From Dysgonomonas sp. 511 (GTDB lineage: Bacteria; Bacteroidota; Bacteroidia; Bacteroidales; Dysgonomonadaceae), in contig NZ_QVMQ01000016.1 of the NCBI RefSeq assembly GCF_010501105.1, forward strand, positions 1 through 43,387: a stretch of DNA of 43,387 nucleotides, read 5' to 3'. The notes below the pieces were generated by a model. That model worked only from the letters and a program-made list of their open reading frames with translations, searched no databases and had not been told where the DNA came from. The position numbers and the translations under genes were made by a program. Shown piece by piece: positions 16,825 through 26,344 of this stretch (positions within the stretch are counted from its first letter, which is position 1; every line of letters starts with the position of its first letter).

Positions 16825-19368
16825 ATGAAACGTCACTATTTTCTCTTTTTATTTTCCATTTTCGCTTTTGGCATATTTGCTCAAAAAACGCAAACATTGC
16901 CGCAAATATATTCTACCCCACCGGTACAAATCACCTCCCCATATCTTGTTGATTCTGTGAACCTGAAAGGACAGAAGTTTACAGAAAAGAACCTGTTGAA
17001 GCAAGCCATTTCCATGCCGGAACAAGGAGCTTTTGTCAGACCACTGAAATCGGATACGGCAGGCTACTTTTATCCGGAGAAGGCAAAAGAAGGGCATACA
17101 CTCCAACTGTTTTCTTTCTATGTTGCCTCCGACAGGTATGCAAAGGCTACAATGAAAATAGCATCTCCCAATATGTTTGAAATCTATATAGACGATAAAC
17201 TGGAGGCCACAAAGGATACGAAAGAAGATAATGCCCGTTCGGAAAAAGAAGTTACCGCTAAGCTCGAATCGTTTTATCCCTTATCGAAGCGCGTAATAAT
17301 TAAGTTGATGAGTTCGGTTGACGACAAACAAGCTCCCCAGTTCCGTATAAAGATAGAAAACGATGCAACTGATAGTATAACCAATTTTGCCGTAAGCCAT
17401 ACGGATAAAAGATTTGTAAACTTTACAGATATGCTGCTCGGCAAACGGGTGTCGGGTATCAGTGCATCGCCCTCGGGAAATTATATACTGCTTTCGTACA
17501 GGGAAACATTTGGAGAAAAATCGCAATCATCGTCTGAATTATATGACGTGCTTTCGGGCAAACGGGTGTTGATAGACGTAGATGGCAGCAAGAAACAGTT
17601 GCAATGGATGCCGGCAAGCGAAAAACTGTTTTATGTAACAACAAAACCCGATGGCAAAATTTCGCTCGTTACTATAAATCCTGCAACAATGGAAGAAACC
17701 GTTTTGGCAAAGAATATACCCGAAGGCAATATTGCGTTTGCTCCTGACGAAAGGTCGTTTTTTTATACCAAGAGAGAGAAAGGCGATGATAAAAAGAATG
17801 ACCTGAAACTTCTGCAATCGCCCGAAGACCGTCAGCCGGGCTATACCGACAGGGTTTTCCTTTATCAATACGACTTGCGAACCGGGCTCAACCGCCAACT
17901 GACATATGGTGCACATTCTACATGGCTGAACGATATAAGTACAGATTCGAAACAATTGCTGTTTTCGGTATCCGACGAAGCCTTGACAGAACGCCCATTC
18001 CGCAAATATTCGATGTATAAGCTGGATTTGACTTCTATGGCAGTAGAACAAATGTGGCAAAACGAGGGGTTTGCCTATGGTGCTTCGTTCTCGCCCGATG
18101 GCAGAAAGATTTTGATAGAAGGGGCAGGCGAAGCTTTTGGCGGCATCGGCATGAATATAGATGAGGGGCAGATAGCCAATAGCTACAACCGCCTGGCCTT
18201 CATAATGGACGTAGATACCAAGAAGATAGAACCTTTTACAAAAGACTTTGCTCCAAGTATTGACGATATATTCTGGAACACAAAAGACAACCTGATATAT
18301 TTGCGGACAACCGACAGAGACTATGTAACTGTTTACACATACAATCCTGCAAACCGTTCATTCACCAAACTGCCGCTCGAAGAAGAAGTAGTCCGTTCGT
18401 TCTCTACAGCCGGCAATGCCAATGTTGCAGTATATTATGGCGTAGGCGTATCCAATTCTACGCGCGCATATCTCTACGACCTGAAAAGTGGGAAGTCTAC
18501 ACGGATTGCCGACCCGTATAGCGAAAGGCTGTCGGAAATGGAATTAGGCAAGGTTGGTGACTGGAATTTCACAAATTCGGATGGAATCGACATCGAAGGC
18601 CGTTTTTATCTTCCACCCAATTTCGATCCGAACAAGAAGTATCCCCTCATTGTTTACTATTATGGAGGAACCACCCCTTCTGCCCGTACTTTCGAAGGGC
18701 CTTATCCCCCTCATGTATTTGCCTCTCAGGGATATGTTACGTATGTTGTACAACCCAGCGGGGCTATAGGATACGGACAAAAGTTTGCCGCACTGCATGT
18801 TAACGCATGGGGCAAACGCACAGCAGAAGATGTAATAGAAGGAACCCGGAAGTTTGTACAAGATCATTCGTTTGTCGATGGCAGTAAGATAGGATGTATT
18901 GGCGCATCGTATGGCGGTTTTATGACCATGTATTTGCAGACCCAAACGGATATGTTTGCTGCTGCCGTGTCGCATGCAGGCATCAGCTCTATCAGCAGCT
19001 ATTGGGGCGAAGGCTACTGGGGATATACCTATAGCAGCGGAGCAAGTGCCCACAGCTATCCGTGGAACAATCCCGACTTGTATGTGAAACAAAGCCCGCT
19101 GTTCAGTGCCGATAAGATAAATACACCTATATTGTTCACGCATGGTACGGTCGATACCAATGTGCCTATCGGAGAAAGCATCCAGATGTACACAGCGTTG
19201 AAGATATTGGGCAAGCCGGCAGAATTTATTCAGGTAAAGGACGAAAATCACGGTGTAATGAATTATAAGAGGCGTGTAGCCTGGAACAATTCCATTATGG
19301 CATGGTTCGACAAATGGCTCAAGGATGATAATTCGTGGTGGAAGGGGTTGTATCCCGACAGTAAATAA
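16825..19368 (+). CDS. Secreted S9 family prolyl oligopeptidase-like peptidase
   Basis: The 847-residue protein (start at ATG 16825; a TTG seven codons earlier is less likely) has a signal peptide ending GIFAQ. A long beta-propeller region (about 200-570) with TolB/WD-like strands is followed by an alpha/beta-hydrolase catalytic domain. Ser695 lies in GASYGGFM, the Asp in HGTVDTNVPI and the His in DENHGVMNY, the S9 triad. Such peptidases trim peptides, often after proline, in the periplasm or at the surface. The gene stands alone. Confidence 0.92.
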   Translation: MKRHYFLFLFSIFAFGIFAQKTQTLPQIYSTPPVQITSPYLVDSVNLKGQKFTEKNLLKQAISMPEQGAFVRPLKSDTAGYFYPEKAKEGHTLQLFSFYVASDRYAKATMKIASPNMFEIYIDDKLEATKDTKEDNARSEKEVTAKLESFYPLSKRVIIKLMSSVDDKQAPQFRIKIENDATDSITNFAVSHTDKRFVNFTDMLLGKRVSGISASPSGNYILLSYRETFGEKSQSSSELYDVLSGKRVLIDVDGSKKQLQWMPASEKLFYVTTKPDGKISLVTINPATMEETVLAKNIPEGNIAFAPDERSFFYTKREKGDDKKNDLKLLQSPEDRQPGYTDRVFLYQYDLRTGLNRQLTYGAHSTWLNDISTDSKQLLFSVSDEALTERPFRKYSMYKLDLTSMAVEQMWQNEGFAYGASFSPDGRKILIEGAGEAFGGIGMNIDEGQIANSYNRLAFIMDVDTKKIEPFTKDFAPSIDDIFWNTKDNLIYLRTTDRDYVTVYTYNPANRSFTKLPLEEEVVRSFSTAGNANVAVYYGVGVSNSTRAYLYDLKSGKSTRIADPYSERLSEMELGKVGDWNFTNSDGIDIEGRFYLPPNFDPNKKYPLIVYYYGGTTPSARTFEGPYPPHVFASQGYVTYVVQPSGAIGYGQKFAALHVNAWGKRTAEDVIEGTRKFVQDHSFVDGSKIGCIGASYGGFMTMYLQTQTDMFAAAVSHAGISSISSYWGEGYWGYTYSSGASAHSYPWNNPDLYVKQSPLFSADKINTPILFTHGTVDTNVPIGESIQMYTALKILGKPAEFIQVKDENHGVMNYKRRVAWNNSIMAWFDKWLKDDNSWWKGLYPDSK

Positions 19369-19491
19369 AGATATGGAAGAAAAAACGGGATGAGGATTTC
19401 AGACATTACCGACATTGCTGATAGTCCTTTTTTTACTCTATATTAGCCAATATTCTTATTCTATATTTAACTTTTTAAGATAAAAAATTAT

Positions 19492-19499
19492 TATTTTTG
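19492..19499 (+). promoter_or_regulatory. -7 promoter box for the phosphohexomutase gene
   Basis: TATTTTTG matches the -7 consensus, 54 bp before ATG 19553. Confidence 0.5.
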
Positions 19500-19552
19500 C
19501 ATCTTGTGTTATCACGAGGACTAATTAGGAATTAAATGTTGTAAACAAAAAC

Positions 19553-21298
19553 ATGGAGAATAACGAATTATTGATGCAGGTAACCGCAAAAGCCAAGACA
19601 TGGCTTACGGAAAAATACGATGCCGAAACAAGAGCACAAGTTCAAGCCTTGCTCGACAAGGAAGATAAAACCGAGCTTATCGAGGCGTTCTACAAAGACC
19701 TCGAATTTGGGACAGGTGGCCTGCGCGGTATCATGGGAGTGGGTACAAACAGAGTAAACATATACACAATAGGCGGAGCCACACAAGGATTGGCTAACTA
19801 CCTGTTGAAAGAATTTTCGGCCTTAGAGCAGATTAAAGTAGTAATAGGGCACGATTGCCGCAACAATAGCCGCAAATATGCAGAAATATCGGCAGATATT
19901 TTTTCGGCCAACGGCATCAAGGCATACCTGTTCGAAGACCTTCGCCCTACACCCGAAGTTTCGTATGCAATACGCAAACTGGGCTGCCAGAGCGGAATTA
20001 TGATTACTGCTTCGCACAACCCGAAAGCGTACAACGGATATAAAGTGTATTGGGAAGATGGCGCACAAGTTATCCCGCCATACGATAAGAACATCATAGC
20101 AGAAGTAAACAGGGTAAATGCCGCCGATATAAAATTTGACGGAAACAAGGAACTGATAGAAATCCTGTCGAAAGACATGGACAAAGCATATATCGACGAC
20201 TTGAAAACCGTAATGCTTACACCCGATGCCGTAAAAAGGCATGGCAAGATAGGTATTGTATATACCCCACTGCACGGAACCGGATTTACCATTATCCCTG
20301 ATGCTCTGAAAGCATGTGGCTTTACCAATATCATAAATGTACCGGAACAAGACGTGTTGAGCGGCGATTTCCCTACAGTGGTATCACCCAACCCCGAAGA
20401 CCCGGCAGCTATGGCTATGGCAGTGAAAAAAGGCGAGGAAACAAATGCCGAACTTGTATTTGCCACCGACCCCGATGCTGACCGTTTCGGAGCGGCCATC
20501 CGCAACGATAAAGGCGAGTTTATCCTGCTGAACGGTAACCAAACCATGCTTATCCTTATTTACTATATCATTACCCGTAAAAGGGAGCTTGGGCAACTTA
20601 CCGGAAAAGAATATACCGTTCGCACCATCGTTACCAGTGCGTTGACGCAGATAGTATCTGAGAAAAACGGAGTGGAAATGTTCGAATGCTATACAGGATT
20701 CAAATGGATAGCATCGGTAATGCGCGAACTAGAAGGCAAACGCCAGTATATAGGCGGAGGCGAAGAAAGCTACGGATTCCTGGCTGAAGATTTTGTGCGC
20801 GACAAAGACTCTGTGTCTGCCGCAATCCTCTTTGGCGAAATAGCAGCATGGGCTAAAGACAATGGTAAGACATTGTACGAAATGCTGCAAGACATATATG
20901 TAGAATATGGATTCTCGAAAGAAAAAGGTGTCTCGGTAGTAAAAGAAGGCCGTAGCGGAGCCGAAGAGATAGAGGCCATGATGAAAAATTTCAGGGAGAA
21001 TCCGATTAAGGAATTGGCGGGTTCGAAAGTGACATTGATAAAAGACTATGTAACACTGAAAGCCACCGACCTGAACCTCAACGAAGAATATACATTAGAG
21101 ATGCCTACAACATCCAATGTACTTCAGTACTTTACACAGGACGGCACAAAGGTGTCTATCAGGCCTTCGGGTACTGAGCCTAAGATCAAATTTTATGTAG
21201 AAGTCCACAGCAAACTCAAGTCGAGAGAAGACTACAATGCTGTAGATGCTGCCGCCGAGAAGAAGATAGAACAGGTTTGTAAAGATTTAGGTATCTAA
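19553..21298 (+). CDS. Phospho-sugar mutase (phosphoglucomutase/phosphomannomutase)
   Basis: The enzyme moves a phosphate between C1 and C6 of hexose phosphates, feeding NDP-sugar and glycogen synthesis. The 581-residue length is that of the PgcA-like alpha-phosphohexomutases. The phosphoserine loop TASHNP has Ser154, the metal loop is DPDADRFG, the sugar loop GGEESYGF and the phosphate-binding loop RPSGTEPKIKFY. It is preceded by its own promoter and followed by a terminator at 21322-21350. Confidence 0.95.
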   Translation: MENNELLMQVTAKAKTWLTEKYDAETRAQVQALLDKEDKTELIEAFYKDLEFGTGGLRGIMGVGTNRVNIYTIGGATQGLANYLLKEFSALEQIKVVIGHDCRNNSRKYAEISADIFSANGIKAYLFEDLRPTPEVSYAIRKLGCQSGIMITASHNPKAYNGYKVYWEDGAQVIPPYDKNIIAEVNRVNAADIKFDGNKELIEILSKDMDKAYIDDLKTVMLTPDAVKRHGKIGIVYTPLHGTGFTIIPDALKACGFTNIINVPEQDVLSGDFPTVVSPNPEDPAAMAMAVKKGEETNAELVFATDPDADRFGAAIRNDKGEFILLNGNQTMLILIYYIITRKRELGQLTGKEYTVRTIVTSALTQIVSEKNGVEMFECYTGFKWIASVMRELEGKRQYIGGGEESYGFLAEDFVRDKDSVSAAILFGEIAAWAKDNGKTLYEMLQDIYVEYGFSKEKGVSVVKEGRSGAEEIEAMMKNFRENPIKELAGSKVTLIKDYVTLKATDLNLNEEYTLEMPTTSNVLQYFTQDGTKVSIRPSGTEPKIKFYVEVHSKLKSREDYNAVDAAAEKKIEQVCKDLGI

Positions 21299-21321
21299 TA
21301 AACCAATAGAATAAAAATAGG

Positions 21322-21350
21322 CCGGACAGCAGAAGTTGTCCGGTTTGTTT
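21322..21350 (+). terminator. Rho-independent terminator after the phosphohexomutase
   Basis: CCGGACA (21322-21328) pairs with TGTCCGG (21337-21343), followed by TTTGTTTG. Confidence 0.75.
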
Positions 21351-21409
21351 GTCTAATGAAAGGAAGCTTTCTGGGCTGTAATGTGTGCTTTTTGTATAAA
21401 CCGATACAG

Positions 21410-21427
21410 AATGAACAAATGTTCATT
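21410..21427. promoter_or_regulatory. Inverted repeat upstream of the efflux operon promoter
   Basis: AATGAACA-AA-TGTTCATT, 8-bp arms with a 2-bp centre. It lies about 85 bp before the -7 box and may be a second regulator site. It resembles the TGAAC/GTTCA half-sites at the TetR locus near 37.6 kb. Confidence 0.5.
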
Positions 21428-21467
21428 TTGTGCAAAAAATGTTAAAGCAATGATTTTATTTTAAATA

Positions 21468-21503
21468 TTTGAACACTTATTATAAGTGCACTTATTATCT
21501 TTG
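21468..21503 (+). promoter_or_regulatory. Promoter and probable MarR operator of the efflux operon
   Basis: TTTG (21468-21471) and TATCTTTG (21496-21503) are -33 and -7 boxes with a longish 24-bp spacer. The spacer contains a perfect palindrome CACTTAT-T-ATAAGTG (21474-21488), and its half CACTTAT repeats immediately after it (21489-21495). MarR-type repressors usually bind such 13-17-bp palindromes between the core promoter elements, so this is the likely autoregulatory operator. Confidence 0.72.
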
Positions 21504-21536
21504 CATCCAATTTAAGAAACATAAATAAAAAATTAA

Positions 21537-22004
21537 ATGGATGGATATTGCAAGGGAATCAAAAGAGACGGAGATGAAGATATAGGATATCTGATTTGGA
21601 GAATCTTCCGTTTCTGGCAGCGGGGAAAGCATAAACTACTCGATGAATTTGGATTGACCACCTCCCAGTTTGAGATTTTAGGAGCCATTTATCATATGTC
21701 GGAACAGAAAATAGAAGTTTCGCAGATCATTTTATCTCAGGAAACGGAGATAGATCCGATGACTACCTCTACTATATTGAGGAATCTTGAAAAAAAAGAA
21801 CTTATCCTGCGCCGCGAAAGCAAAGTGGATACCAGAGTCCGCATAGTAGAACTGACAGATGCCGGCAGAAAGATTTTTGTTAAAGCAATAGAAAAGGTAA
21901 AGAGAAATCAAGAAAAAGTATTTGAAAACATAGACAAAAAGATACTGAGGGATCAGTTGAGAATACTATTAGACGAATTGAATAGGTTGAGTAAAAATCA
22001 GTAA
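21537..22004 (+). CDS. MarR family transcriptional regulator
   Basis: The 155-residue protein has a winged helix-turn-helix of the MarR type: TSQFEILGAIYHM, then MTTSTILRNLEKKELILRRES (recognition helix and wing) with the conserved D-x-R in KVDTRVRIVELTDAG. It is the first gene of the efflux operon (18 bp before the adaptor gene) and probably represses it from the palindrome at 21474-21488, releasing DNA on binding a small hydrophobic compound. The ligand is unknown. Confidence 0.9.
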   Translation: MDGYCKGIKRDGDEDIGYLIWRIFRFWQRGKHKLLDEFGLTTSQFEILGAIYHMSEQKIEVSQIILSQETEIDPMTTSTILRNLEKKELILRRESKVDTRVRIVELTDAGRKIFVKAIEKVKRNQEKVFENIDKKILRDQLRILLDELNRLSKNQ

Positions 22005-22021
22005 TTAAACTAGTAATAAAA

Positions 22022-23137
22022 ATGGACTTAAAGAAGATTGTTTTAGGAGCATCAGCTCTATTGGTTATGGCATCTTGTGGGAACTCGAAGAACCCGTTTG
22101 GAGAAACAGATACCACTCCGAAAGAATATGACACTAAGGTTCTTAGCGAAGAACCGGTAGAACTACAGACAGTATATCCTGCAACTGTGAAAGGACAGGA
22201 AGACATAGAAATAAGACCGCGTATCGACGGATTTATCGACGCTATTTATGTTGACGAAGGTTCGGTGGTAAGAAAAGGTCAAACACTATTTAAGATCAAT
22301 TCACCATCGGCAGTTCAGTCTGTAAATACGGCTGAGGCCGCCGTAAACAGCGCTCAGGCACAAGTGGAAACAGCAAAATTGAATGTTGACCGCATCAAGC
22401 CTTTGGCCGATAAAGGTATCGTCAGCACGGTACAACTGGCTACATATCAGAATGCTTACACATCATCGATGGCTACATTAAACCAAGCGAAAGCAACATT
22501 GCAAAATGCAAAGGCAACACTAAGTTGGACAAATGTTACCAGCCCAGTAGATGGCGTAGTAGGCAGCATACCTTTCCGTTTGGGTAGCCTTGTAAATTCG
22601 TCAAACACCCTGACTACAGTATCGAGCACCAAAAACGTGTTTGTCTATTTTTCGGTGAATGAGAAAGAACTGGTAACATTGCTCGAAGGATTGGAAGGGA
22701 ATACACAAGCCGAAAAGATTAAGAATATTCCTGATGTGACCCTTATCATGGCAGATAAGACCGTATATTCTGAAAAAGGTAAAGTAAAAACCATAACCGG
22801 ACAGGCGAATGTATCTACCGGAACAGTTACCTTCAGAGCCGACTTCCCTAACAAGGACGGATTGCTCAGAAGTGGTTTCAGTGGCAATATATCTATTCCT
22901 AAGTATATGAAAAAAGCCATTATTGTACCGCAGGCAGCTACATTCTCTAAACAAAATAAATATTTGACTTACAAAGTGGTGAGCGATACTATCGCAGTAC
23001 AAACCCTTATTTCGATAATCCCTACGCCTGACGGAAAAAGCTATGTAGTAACAGAAGGCTTATCGGCCGGCGACCGTATTGTAACCGATGGTATTGCTAC
23101 ATTATCGGATAGCACCAGGATTATAGTCAAAAAATAA
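22022..23137 (+). CDS. RND efflux periplasmic adaptor (membrane fusion protein)
   Basis: The 371-residue lipoprotein (lipobox MASC) links the inner-membrane pump to the outer-membrane channel. Its domains run in the usual order: beta-barrel start, biotinyl-lipoyl half (GFIDAIYVDEGSVVRKGQTLFKI), an alpha hairpin with AEAAVNSAQAQVETAK and NQAKATLQNAKATL, second lipoyl half (TSPVDGVVGSIPFRLGSLV), beta barrel and membrane-proximal domain. Its place is between the MarR gene and the pump gene. Confidence 0.93.
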   Translation: MDLKKIVLGASALLVMASCGNSKNPFGETDTTPKEYDTKVLSEEPVELQTVYPATVKGQEDIEIRPRIDGFIDAIYVDEGSVVRKGQTLFKINSPSAVQSVNTAEAAVNSAQAQVETAKLNVDRIKPLADKGIVSTVQLATYQNAYTSSMATLNQAKATLQNAKATLSWTNVTSPVDGVVGSIPFRLGSLVNSSNTLTTVSSTKNVFVYFSVNEKELVTLLEGLEGNTQAEKIKNIPDVTLIMADKTVYSEKGKVKTITGQANVSTGTVTFRADFPNKDGLLRSGFSGNISIPKYMKKAIIVPQAATFSKQNKYLTYKVVSDTIAVQTLISIIPTPDGKSYVVTEGLSAGDRIVTDGIATLSDSTRIIVKK

Positions 23138-23170
23138 GACAATTTGTTTCACAAATAAAATAAAGATATA

Positions 23171-26100
23171 ATGTTAAAGACATTTATAGAAAGACCTGTA
23201 CTTTCTACAGTTATTTCTGTCATTATCGTAGTCTTGGGTATTATTGGTCTGGCAACCTTGCCGATAGAGCAATATCCCGACATTGCGCCTCCGACAGTAC
23301 AGGTACAGGCTACCTATCCGGGTGCTAATGCGGATGTGGTAATGAACAGTGTGGTTATCCCGCTCGAAGAGCAGATCAATGGTGTAGAGGGGATGACATA
23401 TATGACCTCGTCGGCTAGTAACGGTATGGCAACTATCAGGGTACTCTTCAAACAGGGAATCAATCCGGATATTGCCGCCGTGAATGTGCAAAACCTTGCC
23501 GCCCGCGCCAACCCGTTGCTTCCTCAGGAGGTAACTCAATTAGGAGTAACGGTTTCTAAGCAGCAAAATAGTACCTTGTTGGGGCTTACCATCAGTACCA
23601 GCAATCCCGATTACGACGGAGAATTCTTGCAAAACTATGCAAATATCAATATCTTGCCTCAGATAAAACGTGTATATGGAGTTGGTAATGCAAGTGCATT
23701 CGGTGCACGTGACTATGCTATGCGTGTATGGCTGAAACCTGATGTTATGGCTGCTTACGGAATTTCGGTGCAGGAAGTAACCGGGGCGTTGCAAGACCAG
23801 AACATCGAAGCTGCTCCGGGCGAATTGGGACAAAACAGCGACCAGTCGTTCCAATACACAATGAGATATACCGGAAAGCTGAAAACAGAAGAAGAGTTCC
23901 AGAACATAATATTGCGCTCCAATTCGGGTCAGATATTAAGGTTGAAAGATATTGCCGATGTAGAACTCGGTTCGTTGAACTATAGTGTAACATCACAAAC
24001 CGACAGGAACGAGTCTGTATTTATTATGATCAACCAGACTGCCGGTTCGAATGCGCAGGAAGTTATCGCCGACGTAAAGAAAGTACTCAACGATGCTGAA
24101 AAATCGTTGCCTTCAGGTGTTCAGTTCAACTATATAATGGACTCAAGCGAGTTTCTCGATGCATCTATCGAAAAGGTTATACACACCTTGTTAGAGGCCT
24201 TCGTTCTGGTGTTTATCGTTGTATTTATCTTCTTGCAGGATATACGTTCAACCATTATTCCGGCTGTAGCCGTACCGGTTGCCATTATAGGTACATTCTT
24301 CTTCCTACAAGTATTTGGATTCTCTATCAACCTGTTGACTCTGTTTGCCTTGGTGCTTGCCATTGGTATTGTGGTCGACGACGCCATTGTGGTCGTCGAG
24401 GCCGTCCATGCCCAGTTGGATACAGGAGAGAAAGACCCTAAAGCAGCAACAATGACAGCCATGAAGGAAATAGCCCCGGCTATCGTTTCCATTACGCTGG
24501 TGATGTCGTCCGTTTTTATTCCGGTTAGTTTCATCGGAGGTACTACGGGTATATTCTTCAAGCAGTTTGGTCTGACTCTGGCTATATCCATCCTTATTTC
24601 GGCTATTAATGCATTGACATTGAGCCCTGCATTGTGTGCCTTATTCCTTAAAGCCCACGACGAAGAGCATCAGAAAAAAGGATTCCTCCAAAGATTTTAT
24701 TATTATTTCAATATGGCATTTAGCAGTGCCACCCAGAAATATAAGAAGAGTCTACAGTTTTTAGGAAAAAAAGGACACCGTTGGATTACAGTAGCTATTA
24801 TACTTGTTTCATCTGTTATCCTGTTCGGACTGATGAAATTATTGCCTACTGGTTTCGTGCCAAATGAAGATAGTGGAGGCGTAATCGGTTTTGTTACATT
24901 GCCTGCAGGTTCGTCTTTGGAACGGACAGACTCGATAGTAAGCGAGCTTGTTCATATCGCCCAGGATATAGAAGGTGTACAAAGTGTGACTAATATTACC
25001 GGTGTAAACTTCATGGCTGGTCTGAATAGTTCGTATGGTACCATCATTGTAAAAATGAAACCGTGGAACGACCGTAAGTTGTCTACCAATGAGGTTTCTG
25101 CTATATTGAAAGAAAAAACAAGCGACATAAAAGAGGCTACATTCTTCTTCGTGGCTACACCTACCCTTCAAGGGTTTGGTTTGGGAGCCGGTGTGGAAAT
25201 GCAGTTGCAAGACCGTATGGGTGGAGACATCAACGAGTTTAACGATGTTGCTCAAAATATTTTGAAAAAGCTACAAGAACGGAATGATGTCGTGCTTATG
25301 GCTATGACCAACTTCAACCCCGGATTCCCTCAAAAAGAAATCTCTGCGGATCTACCTAAGATTAAGGCAGCCGGGCTGACACTCAATCAGGTAATGGGTA
25401 CACTACAAGCCTATATCGGTAGTTCTTATGCTTCAACGTTCAACCTTTATGGAAAACAGTTCCGGGTTGTAATGCAGGCATCTCCCGAATACAGGAGAAA
25501 ACTCGAAGACCTAAACGGAATATTCGTACAAACAGCTTCGGGAGACATGGCTCCGATTACAGAGTTTATCCACGTAGAAGACATTGATGCGCCTCCTACA
25601 CTGAGCCGTTTCAATATGTATTCATCTATCGACCTAACTATTGTTCCTAACCTGATAGACGGAAAGAGTACAGGTGACGTATTGCAGCTGATAGAAGAAA
25701 TGTCGCAAGACAAGACAATCTTCCCCGATGGATATACCTACGAGTATTCGGGTATGACACGCGAAGAGACTTCCAGCGGTAGCCAGACTACTCTCATCTT
25801 TGGTATCTGTCTTATCTTCGTTTACTTGTTGCTCTGTGCCTTGTACGAAAGTTATATCATACCATTGGCGGTAATCTTCTCATTGCCGGTCGGACTGGCA
25901 GGGGTATTTATCTTCCTGATGATATTCGGGGTATCGCAAGGTATCGTAAACAATATCTACGTGCAGATATCTATGATTATGTTGATCGGTTTGCTTGCCA
26001 AGAATGCCATCCTGATTGTAGAATATGCTATCCAGCGTCGTCAGCAGGGAATGAGTATCGTAGAGGCAGCCGTTAATGGTGCTGTAGCCCGTCTGCGTCC

Positions 26101-26344
26101 GATTTTGATGACATCGTTTGCATTTATCGCCGGATTGTTCCCATTGTTTATTGCAAGCGGGGCAGGTGCTATCGGTAACCGTTCTATCGGTATCAGTGCC
26201 ATCGGTGGTATGTTTGTAGGTACTATGATCGGTATATTGGTAATACCTTCTCTATACATCATATTCCAAAGCATACAAGATAAGATTAGTAAGTCGGGAA
26301 TGATAAATTCTAATGATGAGTTTATAAATAAACAACAACAATGA
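23171..26344 (+). CDS. RND multidrug efflux pump, HAE1/AcrB type
   Basis: The 1057-residue proton-driven antiporter exports hydrophobic compounds. It begins with FIERPVLSTVISVIIVVLG, TM1, and the porter domain starts YPDIAPPTVQVQATYPGA. Twelve membrane helices are arranged as 1+5 and 1+5 around two large periplasmic loops. The proton-relay aspartates are visible in IGIVVDDAIVVVE (TM4), and the TM10 lysine lies in GLLAKNAILIVEYA. The length is standard for AcrB. The stop overlaps the TolC-like gene by 4 bp (ATGA). Confidence 0.96.
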   Translation: MLKTFIERPVLSTVISVIIVVLGIIGLATLPIEQYPDIAPPTVQVQATYPGANADVVMNSVVIPLEEQINGVEGMTYMTSSASNGMATIRVLFKQGINPDIAAVNVQNLAARANPLLPQEVTQLGVTVSKQQNSTLLGLTISTSNPDYDGEFLQNYANINILPQIKRVYGVGNASAFGARDYAMRVWLKPDVMAAYGISVQEVTGALQDQNIEAAPGELGQNSDQSFQYTMRYTGKLKTEEEFQNIILRSNSGQILRLKDIADVELGSLNYSVTSQTDRNESVFIMINQTAGSNAQEVIADVKKVLNDAEKSLPSGVQFNYIMDSSEFLDASIEKVIHTLLEAFVLVFIVVFIFLQDIRSTIIPAVAVPVAIIGTFFFLQVFGFSINLLTLFALVLAIGIVVDDAIVVVEAVHAQLDTGEKDPKAATMTAMKEIAPAIVSITLVMSSVFIPVSFIGGTTGIFFKQFGLTLAISILISAINALTLSPALCALFLKAHDEEHQKKGFLQRFYYYFNMAFSSATQKYKKSLQFLGKKGHRWITVAIILVSSVILFGLMKLLPTGFVPNEDSGGVIGFVTLPAGSSLERTDSIVSELVHIAQDIEGVQSVTNITGVNFMAGLNSSYGTIIVKMKPWNDRKLSTNEVSAILKEKTSDIKEATFFFVATPTLQGFGLGAGVEMQLQDRMGGDINEFNDVAQNILKKLQERNDVVLMAMTNFNPGFPQKEISADLPKIKAAGLTLNQVMGTLQAYIGSSYASTFNLYGKQFRVVMQASPEYRRKLEDLNGIFVQTASGDMAPITEFIHVEDIDAPPTLSRFNMYSSIDLTIVPNLIDGKSTGDVLQLIEEMSQDKTIFPDGYTYEYSGMTREETSSGSQTTLIFGICLIFVYLLLCALYESYIIPLAVIFSLPVGLAGVFIFLMIFGVSQGIVNNIYVQISMIMLIGLLAKNAILIVEYAIQRRQQGMSIVEAAVNGAVARLRPILMTSFAFIAGLFPLFIASGAGAIGNRSIGISAIGGMFVGTMIGILVIPSLYIIFQSIQDKISKSGMINSNDEFINKQQQ

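Noticed and set aside
18544..19251. Long open frame on the minus strand opposite the S9 peptidase
   Set aside because: It lies wholly antisense to a strongly supported gene, has a composition unlike a protein and no promoter or domain. Similar shadows occur opposite the phosphohexomutase, ppiD and LpxC genes.
21993..22005. AATCAGTAATT at the end of the marR gene, resembling the repeat-end motif
   Set aside because: It encodes the last residues and stop of marR, lacks the TAATGCG part and is likely a chance match.
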